From assembly GCA_005880525.1 (NCBI GenBank), contig VBFW01000057.1, positions 1-6,115 on the forward strand: a stretch of 6,115 nt of DNA. The letters run 5' to 3'. A program made the translations under genes and the position numbers. Shown here piece after piece: positions 1-5,957 of this stretch. The stretch comes from Chloroflexota bacterium. GTDB taxonomy: Bacteria > Chloroflexota > Dormibacteria > Dormibacterales > Dormibacteraceae. Under the pieces are notes generated by a model. It was not told the DNA's origin. It saw only the letters and a list, made by a program, of their open reading frames with translations, and ran no database searches. The first letter of the stretch is position 1; every line of letters begins with the position of its first letter.

Positions 1-198
1 GCTTAGGCTCATTCCCGTCAGCCGCTGATCGTTCCGTGACGCCGGCATGTGCCGGCGCAACCGGTGCCAGCCGGGCGGCGCATACGAGCGGCCGGTGACC
101 ACCGCCAGCAGCCCGAAGCCCAGGGTCACGAAGTTCAGAACCACGGCGATGAGCACGAACCAGAAGGTGATCGCAACCACGTTGCCCATCTCAGGCAT
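1..198 (-). CDS. Small membrane protein, N-terminal part, runs off the left edge
   Basis: Reading leftwards from an ATG at 198-196, the minus strand is open for 66 codons to the window edge, so the gene is incomplete at its 3' end. The product begins MPEMGNVVAITFWFVLI and has one strongly hydrophobic stretch at about residues 7-35, which looks like a transmembrane segment or uncleaved signal anchor. A basic, proline-containing stretch follows (PPGWHRLRRHMPASRNDQR). Lys/Arg residues lie only on the C-terminal side of the segment, suggesting that side is cytoplasmic. A G-run (complement of 205-210) six bases before the ATG could serve as a weak ribosome binding site; a second ATG at 189-187 has no better one. 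I do not recognise a family and assign no function. It is divergent from the TetR gene and shares its 159 bp intergenic region, so co-regulation by that repressor is possible. The main doubt is that only 66 codons are visible, but the hydrophobic pattern and high-GC codon phase support this strand over the plus-strand frames here. Confidence 0.6.
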   Translation of the reverse strand, partial: MPEMGNVVAITFWFVLIAVVLNFVTLGFGLLAVVTGRSYAPPGWHRLRRHMPASRNDQRLTGMSLS

Positions 199-210
199 AA
201 CGCGCCCCCC

Positions 211-247
211 AAAGCCTCTGGCTTTCAGCTTACGGCCGCCCTGAAAG
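211..247. repeat. Two overlapping small inverted repeats in the divergent intergenic region
   Basis: AAAGCC (211-216) pairs with GGCTTT (220-225) across a three-base loop. CTTTCAG (222-228) pairs with CTGAAAG (241-247) across twelve bases. The two share 222-225, so only one could form at a time. They lie in the likely 5' leader of the minus-strand membrane gene and upstream of the -35 box of the TetR gene. They could be an additional regulator site, an RNA fold in that leader, or chance; no known riboswitch or attenuator is recognisable. Confidence 0.3.
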
Positions 248-262
248 AAATCCGCGGCCCTC

Positions 263-291
263 TTGACATCACGCCGACGGCTGTGATTGAA
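263..291 (+). promoter_or_regulatory. Probable sigma-70-type promoter of the tetR-MMPL operon
   Basis: A perfect -35 hexamer TTGACA lies at 263-268. At the expected 16-17 bp distance the -10 region is poor: GATTGA at 285-290, preceded by TG at 282-283, which could act as an extended -10. Transcription would start near 296-300, inside the palindromic operator, which fits repression by a TetR protein. The -35 box is convincing, the -10 is not, and the exact start site is inferred. Confidence 0.5.
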
Positions 292-295
292 TGAC

Positions 296-324
296 CAACC
301 AATGTTGGTTGAGCGTTCAACCAA
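296..324. promoter_or_regulatory. Probable TetR operator: two overlapping palindromes from three half-sites
   Basis: CAACCAA (296-302) and TTGGTTG (305-311) form a perfect 7-bp-arm palindrome around TG. TTGGTTGA (305-312) and TCAACCAA (317-324) form a second perfect palindrome, with 8-bp arms, around GCGT. They share the middle arm, and their centres (about 303.5 and 314.5) are 11 bp apart. The site lies just downstream of the probable promoter and 34 bp before the TetR start codon, the usual place for an autoregulatory TetR operator. Binding by the adjacent repressor is inferred from position and symmetry. The same DNA could also form a hairpin in the mRNA leader. Confidence 0.65.
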
Positions 325-344
325 GACCCGGTCAATAGGCAAAC

Positions 345-348
345 GGAG
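345..348 (+). promoter_or_regulatory. Ribosome binding site of the TetR gene
   Basis: GGAG at 345-348 lies nine bases before the ATG at 358 and supports that start. No alternative in-frame start nearby is better placed. Confidence 0.6.
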
Positions 349-357
349 CCCAAAAAG

Positions 358-924
358 ATGTCCACCGACACCAGGGAAAAGATCCTTCAGGCGGCGTTCG
401 ACGTCCTGAGCCGCGAGGGGTACGAGAACACCTCGATCAAGCAGATCGCGGAGGAGGGCGGCGTGGCCCAGGGCCTCGTCCACTACTACTTCAAGTCCAA
501 GCAGCGCCTCGTCATGGAGGTCCTCCAGTTCGTGTGTCAGAAGATCGAGCTCGGCGACCAGGGGGAGGCCGGTGCCCTGGCCGCCTTCGAGGACACCAAG
601 CAGAAGATCCGCGAAGACCGCGGCTCCAACGCCCTTCTGGTCCAGCTGATCGGCATCTCGCTGCACGACCCGGAGATTGGCGCCGGCATACGCGATTTCG
701 TCCGCGGCCAGCGTGGCCGAGTCGAGGACATCGCGCGCCAGGTCTTCGCCGAGCGTGAGCTCGATCCGACGGCGGCGCGCGGCATCGCCGGCGCGGTGTG
801 GGGCGCGGTCCTCGGAATCATCATCCAGAGCCTGGTCGAGCCCGAATTCAACGCGGACGAGGCCATCGACGCGCTCGCCGCGATGTCGCTGTCGGCGGTC
901 TATCCGGCCGACCAGAGCGCGTAG
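358..924 (+). CDS. TetR/AcrR-family transcriptional repressor
   Basis: This encodes a 188-residue protein, a normal length for the TetR family. Residues 6-51 form the DNA-binding domain: an opening helix (REKILQAAFDVLSREGY), the family signature T25-S-I-K-Q-I-A-E, and a recognition-helix region ending in GLVHYYFKSKQRL, where HYYF-K-SK is the typical end of TetR_N. Residues from about 55 to 188 form an all-helical ligand-binding and dimerisation domain too variable to name an effector; its hydrophobic stretch AVWGAVLGIIIQ is probably part of the dimer interface. ATG 358 has an SD-like GGAG nine bases upstream. The stop at 922-924 is 25 bp before the transporter start, so the two genes are probably one operon. 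The palindromes at 296-324 are its likely operator, implying autorepression lifted by a transported compound or lipid. The family call is secure; the ligand is unknown. Confidence 0.95.
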   Translation: MSTDTREKILQAAFDVLSREGYENTSIKQIAEEGGVAQGLVHYYFKSKQRLVMEVLQFVCQKIELGDQGEAGALAAFEDTKQKIREDRGSNALLVQLIGISLHDPEIGAGIRDFVRGQRGRVEDIARQVFAERELDPTAARGIAGAVWGAVLGIIIQSLVEPEFNADEAIDALAAMSLSAVYPADQSA

Positions 925-935
925 CGCTCACACCG

Positions 936-941
936 AGGAGG
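936..941 (+). promoter_or_regulatory. Strong ribosome binding site fixing the GTG start of the MMPL gene
   Basis: A perfect AGGAGG at 936-941 lies eight bases before GTG 950-952. The reading frame is open upstream into the TetR gene (back to 677), so this Shine-Dalgarno sequence, together with the membrane-anchor sequence that begins right after it, decides the start. Confidence 0.85.
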
Positions 942-949
942 AAAGGAAC

Positions 950-2281
950 GTGTTCGCGGGTTGGGGTCGTCTCGTCTACAGGTACAGATGGGCCACGCTG
1001 GTCGGGTCCGGCGTTCTGCTCGCCCTCTCCATCGCCGGTCTTCTCATGGGTGGCACGCTCACGAGCGGCGGGCCGCTCACCAGCAACCTCGAGTCGGCTC
1101 GCGCGGCCAGCCTGACGTCGAGCGAGCTGCGGAGCGGCAGCAAACAGACGTCGACCTTCCTGCTCTTGTTCCGCAGCGACAGCCTGATGGCGAAGGACCC
1201 CGCGTTCAAGTCAGCGGTCGGGGACGCACTGGCTCCCATCCAGGGCGACCCACGCATCAACAAGCTGATCGACCCTTACAACGCCACCGACCCGCGCGTT
1301 GCGCAGGCGTTCATCTCCAGGGACGGGCACGAGGCGCTCGTCAGCATCGAGCTGAAGTCCAGCGGCACCCAGGCGTGGCACGACTACGACGCTCTGCGCG
1401 GTGAGGTCAGGTCATCGACCCTGACGGTGACCGGCACCGGCTTCGTGCCCATCAACCAGGCCTTCAACACGACACTCGAGAGCGACCTCCAGCGCGCGGA
1501 GACCGTGACGCTGCCGGTGACGCTGCTCCTGCTCGTCGTCATCTTCGCGTCCATCGTGGCCGCGGGCCTTCCGCTCGGCGTCGGCATCCTGACGATCGTC
1601 GGCGGCCTGGCCGGAACGTTCTTCCTCAACCGGTTCACCGACGTGTCGCAGTACGCGCTCAACATCGTCACGCTGATCGGCCTCGGCGTGTCCATCGACT
1701 ACTCGCTATTCATCGTCAACCGCTTCCGCGACGAGCTGGCCGCCGGAGCCAGTCGAGAAGATGCGATCGCAACCACCATCGCCACAGCGGGCCGCGCGAT
1801 CACCTTCTCCGGGGTGACCGTTGCCGTCGGCCTTTCCGCGATGCTCTTCTTCCAGGGCACGTTCCTGGCCTCGATGGGCGCGGCGGGAGCAATCGTCGTC
1901 GCGGTCGCCGTGATCTATGGCTTGACGTTCCTGCCGGCGCTGCTCTCGATCATCGGTCCGGCCGTCAACCGGCTGCGCCTGCCGTCGTGGCTGCAGGCCG
2001 CCCCGCAGGGGCGCGGTGTGTGGCACAGCCTGGCGAGCTGGGTGATGAAGCGCCCGGTGCTCGTCCTGGTTCCGACAGTCGGCTTCCTGCTGGTCGCGGG
2101 CACGCCGTTCCTCAGCCTGCGGCTCGCGAACGGCGACGTCCAGATGCTGCCAACACGCATCGAGGCTCGTCAGGGCTGGGACCGGTTCCTCGCCGACTTC
2201 CCGGGCCAGGACCAGACGACCTTCAACATCGTGGTGAGCTACCCGGATGGCACGCCGCTCACGAGCCAGCGCATCGCGTAG
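950..2281 (+). CDS. MMPL transporter, N-terminal fragment ending at the premature TAG
   Basis: If TAG 2279-2281 terminates translation, 443 residues are made from GTG 950. This piece carries the whole first RND repeat: a membrane anchor after a basic start, the first extracytoplasmic domain, five clustered membrane segments and the D250/Y251 pair. TM7 and the first 50 or so residues of the second extracytoplasmic domain follow. The stop falls in VVSYPDGTPLTSQRIA-stop, in the middle of that domain and not at a domain boundary, so this is not a natural half-transporter. RND/MMPL proteins need both repeats for the proton relay, so the fragment alone would be expected to be inactive and likely degraded. 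Confidence 0.6.
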   Translation: MFAGWGRLVYRYRWATLVGSGVLLALSIAGLLMGGTLTSGGPLTSNLESARAASLTSSELRSGSKQTSTFLLLFRSDSLMAKDPAFKSAVGDALAPIQGDPRINKLIDPYNATDPRVAQAFISRDGHEALVSIELKSSGTQAWHDYDALRGEVRSSTLTVTGTGFVPINQAFNTTLESDLQRAETVTLPVTLLLLVVIFASIVAAGLPLGVGILTIVGGLAGTFFLNRFTDVSQYALNIVTLIGLGVSIDYSLFIVNRFRDELAAGASREDAIATTIATAGRAITFSGVTVAVGLSAMLFFQGTFLASMGAAGAIVVAVAVIYGLTFLPALLSIIGPAVNRLRLPSWLQAAPQGRGVWHSLASWVMKRPVLVLVPTVGFLLVAGTPFLSLRLANGDVQMLPTRIEARQGWDRFLADFPGQDQTTFNIVVSYPDGTPLTSQRIA

Positions 2282-2302
2282 CAGTACGCGTTCGAGCGGC
2301 GG

Positions 2303-3241
2303 GTGGCCGGCATCCCCGGCGTACTGCGGACGAGTTCCATCTATGACCTCGATCCGAACCTGGGCCTTTACGACTACGAGCGCATGTACACCGGCGACCC
2401 GAGCCTGCTCCCGCCGCAGGTGCAGCAGCTGATGGCCGCCACCGTCGGCAAGAACATCGTGCTCATGCAGGCCACTACCAACTCGCCGCAGACGTCTGAC
2501 GCGTCGCGCGCGATCGTCAACGCGATCCGCGCCGACATGGGCGTGGGCGGCGGCGGCCAGGTCCTGGTCGGCGGACAGACGGCCGTGGACCTGGACGTCA
2601 TCAAGTTCATCACCGACCGCACCCCGATCGCGGTCGGTTTCGTGGTGCTTGTCACCTACTTCGTCCTGTTCCTGCTGACCGGCTCGGTCGTGCTCCCGCT
2701 GAAGGCAGTCGTGCTGAACTTCCTCTCCATCGGCGCCTCGTTCGGCGCGCTGGTGTGGATCTTCCAGCAGGGCCACCTGTCCAACCTGCTCAACTTCACG
2801 CCGCAGTCGATCGACCCGAGCATCCCCGTGATCCTCTTCAGCATCGTGTTCGGCCTGTCGATGGACTACGAGGTCCTGCTGGTCAGCCGGATCCACGAGG
2901 AGTACGCGCGCACCGGCGACAACACGGCCGCCGTGGCGTCAGGCCTCGAGCGCAGCGGCAGGCTCATCACCGGCGCGGCTGCGATCATGGTCACCGTCTT
3001 CCTGGCCTTCGGCCTTGCCGAGGTCGTGATCATCAAGGCCATCGGCATCGGGCTCGCGATCGCCGTTGCGATCGACGCCACGCTCGTGCGCGCGCTGGTC
3101 GTGCCGGCCGTGATGCGTCTGCTCGGCGACTACAACTGGTGGGCGCCGCGCCCGCTGCGGTGGCTGCACGAGCGCGCCGGTCTGAGTGATCTCGGCGTGG
3201 AGGAGCAGCCACAGCTAGCGCCGGCGGAGGCAGTCGCCTAG
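2303..3241 (+). CDS. MMPL transporter, C-terminal fragment after the premature TAG
   Basis: The same frame continues directly after the TAG with QYAFERRVAGIPGV, ordinary MMPL sequence. The first possible restart is GTG 2303-2305, 21 bases past the stop, preceded only by a weak purine-rich cggcgg. A product from there would have 312 residues: the rest of extracytoplasmic domain 2, TM8-12 with the D639/Y640 pair (numbered on the full protein) and the C-terminal tail. It would lack TM7, so its extracytoplasmic part would have no way to be exported in the right topology. I therefore read this as the disconnected end of the upstream gene and not as an independent gene, though a downstream annotation may list it separately. 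Confidence 0.5.
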   Translation: MAGIPGVLRTSSIYDLDPNLGLYDYERMYTGDPSLLPPQVQQLMAATVGKNIVLMQATTNSPQTSDASRAIVNAIRADMGVGGGGQVLVGGQTAVDLDVIKFITDRTPIAVGFVVLVTYFVLFLLTGSVVLPLKAVVLNFLSIGASFGALVWIFQQGHLSNLLNFTPQSIDPSIPVILFSIVFGLSMDYEVLLVSRIHEEYARTGDNTAAVASGLERSGRLITGAAAIMVTVFLAFGLAEVVIIKAIGIGLAIAVAIDATLVRALVVPAVMRLLGDYNWWAPRPLRWLHERAGLSDLGVEEQPQLAPAEAVA

Positions 3242-3273
3242 AGCGTTTCGGCGGGGTGGCACACTATGTGCCA

Positions 3274-5946
3274 ATGCCCGCTCCGCGGCACAAGTGGGTC
3301 TATCTGTTCCGAGAGGGCTCGGCGCAGATGCGCGACCTGCTCGGTGGTAAGGGCGCCGGCGCGGCCGAGATGACGCGGGCAGGCATGCCCGTTCCGCCCG
3401 GGTTCATCATCACGACAGAGGCGTGCCGCGCGTATTACGCAGCGAAAGGCCACTTCCCACGGGGCATGTGGGAGCAGACGACGACCGCGCTGAAGAAAAT
3501 GGAAGCGCAGTCGGGTAAGAGGTTCGGCGACCCGCGCAACCCGCTGCTGGTCAGCGTTCGCTCCGGCGCCAAGTTCTCGATGCCCGGGATGATGGACACC
3601 GTCCTCAATCTCGGCCTCAACGACGAGACCACGAGCGGCCTGGCCGAGCTGGCCGACGACGAGCGGTTCGCGCTCGACGCGCGGCGCCGTTTCATCCAGA
3701 TGTTCGGCAAGACGGTGAAGGACATCGACGGCCAGAAGTTCGAGTCCGCCTTGAGCGCCGCGAAGAAGCGGGCACGCGCCATGACCGACCCCGAGCTCAA
3801 GCCGGCGGAACTGCGCCGGCTGGTGCGCCGTTTCCTCGGCATATATAAGGACGCGACGGGCCACGAGTTCCCGTCGGATCCGGTCGAGCAGCTCCGCGAG
3901 GCGATCGAGGCAGTGTTCCGATCCTGGAACACACAGCGCGCTGTCACCTACAGGCGAATGGAGCGAATCCCCGACGACCTCGGCACTGCAGTGAATGTGC
4001 AGATGATGGTTTTCGGCAACATGGGTCCGACGTCGGGCACCGGCGTCGCGTTCACGCGCAACCCCATCACCGGGCGCAAAGAGCTGTACGGCGACTACCT
4101 CGCGAACGCGCAGGGTGAGGACGTCGTCGCCGGCGTGCGCGACACCGAGCCGATCCGGGCGCTGAAACGCAGGCTGCCGAAGGTGTACGCGCAGTTCGAA
4201 CGCTACGCGCGGCGCCTCGAAAAGCACTACCGCGACGTGCAGGACCTCGAGTTCACAGTCGAGGGCGGCAAGCTCTACATGCTCCAGACGCGCGCTGCGA
4301 AGCGCACGGGCGAGGCGGCGGTGAACATAGCGGTCGACATGGTCGCCGAGCGCCTGATCAGCCGCCAGGAGGCGGTGGCGCGCGTGGAGCCGCGCCAGCT
4401 GGAGCAGCTCCTGTTCCCGCGGATTTCGCCGGCGGCCAAGGCCGAGCCCATCGCCCGAGGAGTGCCCGCCTCGCCCGGCGCCGCGAGCGGCGCCGCCGTG
4501 TTCGACGCAGACACCGCCGAGGAGTGGGGCAAGCAAGGCAAATCGGTGATCCTCGTGCGAATCGAGACCAACCCCAACGACGTGCACGGCATGGTCCAGG
4601 CGAAGGGCATTCTCACCCAGACCGGCGGCACCGCGAGCCATGCAGCCCTGGTGGCGCGGGGCATGGGCCGGCCGTGCATCGTCGGTGCGAGCAAGGTGTC
4701 GGTCGACGAGGCGAGGCGGTCGCTGTCCGTCGATGGCCGGACCGTCAAGGAAGGCGAGGAGATCACCATCGACGGCACCACCGGCGACATCTACCTGGGG
4801 GACGTGCCGACGGTCGAAGTCCGCTCCCTGAACCGACATCGTGCGGCGAGCAGGATCCTCCGCTGGGCGGACGAGTTCCGGCGCCTACAGGTATGGGCGA
4901 ACGCTGACTATCCACGCGACGCCAAGAAGGCGCTCGAGAACGGGGCAGAGGGCGTCGGGCTGTGTCGCACTGAGCACATGTTCATGGAGCCCGACCGGCT
5001 GCCGCTCGTGCAAGCGATGATCATGGCCGGCACGACGAAGGACCGCGAGAAGCAGCTCGCCAAGCTGCTGCCGATCCAGCGCAGCGACTTCCGCGGCATC
5101 TTCCAGACGATGGCGGGACTCCCGGTGGTCATCCGCCTCATCGACCCGCCTCTCCACGAGTTTCTGCCCAACCGGGAGGAGCTGATCAGCGAGACGTCAA
5201 GTCTGAAGGCGACCGGCAAGAAGCCGTCGCGGCTGAAGCGCCTCGAGAAGCTGCTCGCCCGCGTCGAGGATTTGCACGAGGCGAACCCGATGCTCGGGTT
5301 GCGCGGGGGGCGGCTATTGATGCTCTACCCGGAAATCGCGCGTATGCAGGTGCGGGCGATCATGGAAGCCGCGTGCGACCTACGCAAGCGCGGCGTCGAC
5401 GCGCGCCCGGAGATCATGATCCCGCTCGTCGGCACGCTCGCCGAGCTGCGAGAGATCCACGAGCAGCTACGGCCCGTCGTGGACGCCGTCCAGAAGGAGA
5501 AGGGCGTGACCGTGGCCTACAGGTTCGGCACCATGATCGAGCTTCCGCGCGCGGCGCTCACGGCCGGCGAGATCGCGGCCGATGCCGAGTTTTTCTCCTT
5601 CGGCACCAACGACCTCACCCAGACGACGTTCGGTTATTCGCGCGACGACGCCGAGCGCCACTTCATCGTGCGCTATCTCGAACGCAGGATCCTGGAGCGA
5701 AACCCCTTCGAAACCATCGACGTGAACGGTGTTGGCAGGCTCATGGCAATGGCTGTCAGCGAAGGGCGCAAGACCCGGCCGAACATGGAAATTGGGATCT
5801 GCGGCGAGCATGGCGGCGACCCCGACTCGATCCACCTCTGCCACCGCCTGAACCTGAACTACGTTTCGTGCAGCCCGTTCCGTGTGCCTGTCGCAAGGCT
5901 GGCGGCTGCACAAGCGGCGATCGGGGAGACCACTTCGACCAGGTAG
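3274..5946 (+). CDS. ppdK: Pyruvate, phosphate dikinase
   Basis: This 890-residue cytoplasmic enzyme interconverts ATP + pyruvate + phosphate and AMP + PEP + diphosphate (family length about 875). The ATP-grasp domain (about 1-340) shows LLGGKGA (K26), SVRSGAKFSMPGMMDTVLN (R96), DLEFT (E326) and MLQTRAAKRT (Q338). The swivelling phosphohistidine domain carries TGGTASHAALVARGMG with catalytic H456. The PEP/pyruvate barrel has LCRTEHMF (R565), VIRLIDPPLHEFLP (R621), GTMIELPRAALTAGEI (E756), FSFGTNDLTQTTFGYSRDD (N779) and GICGEHGG (C843). These match the Clostridium symbiosum active-site residues with offsets growing from about +4 to +12. The oddity is A454 where the regulatory threonine normally sits. 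I prefer ATG 3274 because KWVYLF then falls about six residues from the start, as in homologues. GTG 3268 has a GGTGG motif at 3255-3259 with better spacing, and GTG 3256 is also in frame. It lies 32 bp after the transporter gene with no terminator seen. Confidence 0.97.
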   Translation: MPAPRHKWVYLFREGSAQMRDLLGGKGAGAAEMTRAGMPVPPGFIITTEACRAYYAAKGHFPRGMWEQTTTALKKMEAQSGKRFGDPRNPLLVSVRSGAKFSMPGMMDTVLNLGLNDETTSGLAELADDERFALDARRRFIQMFGKTVKDIDGQKFESALSAAKKRARAMTDPELKPAELRRLVRRFLGIYKDATGHEFPSDPVEQLREAIEAVFRSWNTQRAVTYRRMERIPDDLGTAVNVQMMVFGNMGPTSGTGVAFTRNPITGRKELYGDYLANAQGEDVVAGVRDTEPIRALKRRLPKVYAQFERYARRLEKHYRDVQDLEFTVEGGKLYMLQTRAAKRTGEAAVNIAVDMVAERLISRQEAVARVEPRQLEQLLFPRISPAAKAEPIARGVPASPGAASGAAVFDADTAEEWGKQGKSVILVRIETNPNDVHGMVQAKGILTQTGGTASHAALVARGMGRPCIVGASKVSVDEARRSLSVDGRTVKEGEEITIDGTTGDIYLGDVPTVEVRSLNRHRAASRILRWADEFRRLQVWANADYPRDAKKALENGAEGVGLCRTEHMFMEPDRLPLVQAMIMAGTTKDREKQLAKLLPIQRSDFRGIFQTMAGLPVVIRLIDPPLHEFLPNREELISETSSLKATGKKPSRLKRLEKLLARVEDLHEANPMLGLRGGRLLMLYPEIARMQVRAIMEAACDLRKRGVDARPEIMIPLVGTLAELREIHEQLRPVVDAVQKEKGVTVAYRFGTMIELPRAALTAGEIAADAEFFSFGTNDLTQTTFGYSRDDAERHFIVRYLERRILERNPFETIDVNGVGRLMAMAVSEGRKTRPNMEIGICGEHGGDPDSIHLCHRLNLNYVSCSPFRVPVARLAAAQAAIGETTSTR

Positions 5947-5957
5947 CCCCGCAGGCG

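Larger units (their letters stand above)
950..3241 (+). pseudogene. MMPL/RND-family membrane transporter interrupted by an in-frame TAG
   Basis: Read through one TAG (2279-2281, codon 444), this is a single 764-codon frame with full-length MMPL architecture. It has TM1 (about 14-34), extracytoplasmic domain 1 (38-185), TM2-6 (188-332), TM7 (369-390), domain 2 (391-557) and TM8-12 (560 to about 722). Each half carries the Asp-Tyr pair of the proton relay: GVSIDYSLFIVNRFRDE (D250, Y251) and GLSMDYEVLLVSRIHEE (D639, Y640). These sit close to D256/Y257 and D645/Y646 of mycobacterial MmpL3. The C-terminus (LLGDYNWWAPRPL) is typical of YdfJ/ActII-3-like members. Such proteins export lipids or drugs across the cytoplasmic membrane using the proton gradient; the substrate here is unknown. 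Both sides of the stop remain in the same frame and conserved, so the lesion is one base substitution, recent or a sequence error. The broken state is certain only in this sequence. Confidence 0.85.

Noticed and set aside
47..294. Two plus-strand open frames at the left end
   Set aside because: Their translations look random, they lack a ribosome binding site, and the opposite strand encodes a coherent hydrophobic N-terminus over the same bases.
282..296. CRP-like site beginning TGTGA upstream of the TetR gene
   Set aside because: The second half (GACCA) does not match TCACA, and the stretch is better explained as the extended -10 region next to the TetR operator.
677..949. Upstream extension of the MMPL frame into the TetR gene
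   Set aside because: The extension is Arg/Ser-rich out-of-frame TetR sequence; the AGGAGG at 936-941 and the membrane anchor after GTG 950 mark the real start.
2279..2281. Pyrrolysine or a general TAG reassignment as the explanation of the in-frame stop
   Set aside because: Three neighbouring genes end properly at TAG, the protein is not a methylamine methyltransferase-type enzyme, and nothing in the window encodes the required tRNA or synthetase.
1706..2896. A 396-codon open frame on the minus strand opposite the MMPL gene, spanning the amber codon
   Set aside because: It is antisense to conserved transmembrane repeats, and its product is almost entirely charged and featureless, so it is a composition shadow. 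It does not explain the TAG.
3242..3273. Rho-independent terminator between the MMPL gene and ppdK
   Set aside because: The 32 bp gap contains no stable stem followed by a T-run.
3238..4839. A 533-codon open frame on the minus strand opposite ppdK
   Set aside because: It lies entirely antisense to clearly conserved PPDK domains, has low-complexity His/Arg/Ala/Val-rich sequence with no domain pattern, and is the usual stop-poor shadow frame of high-GC coding DNA.
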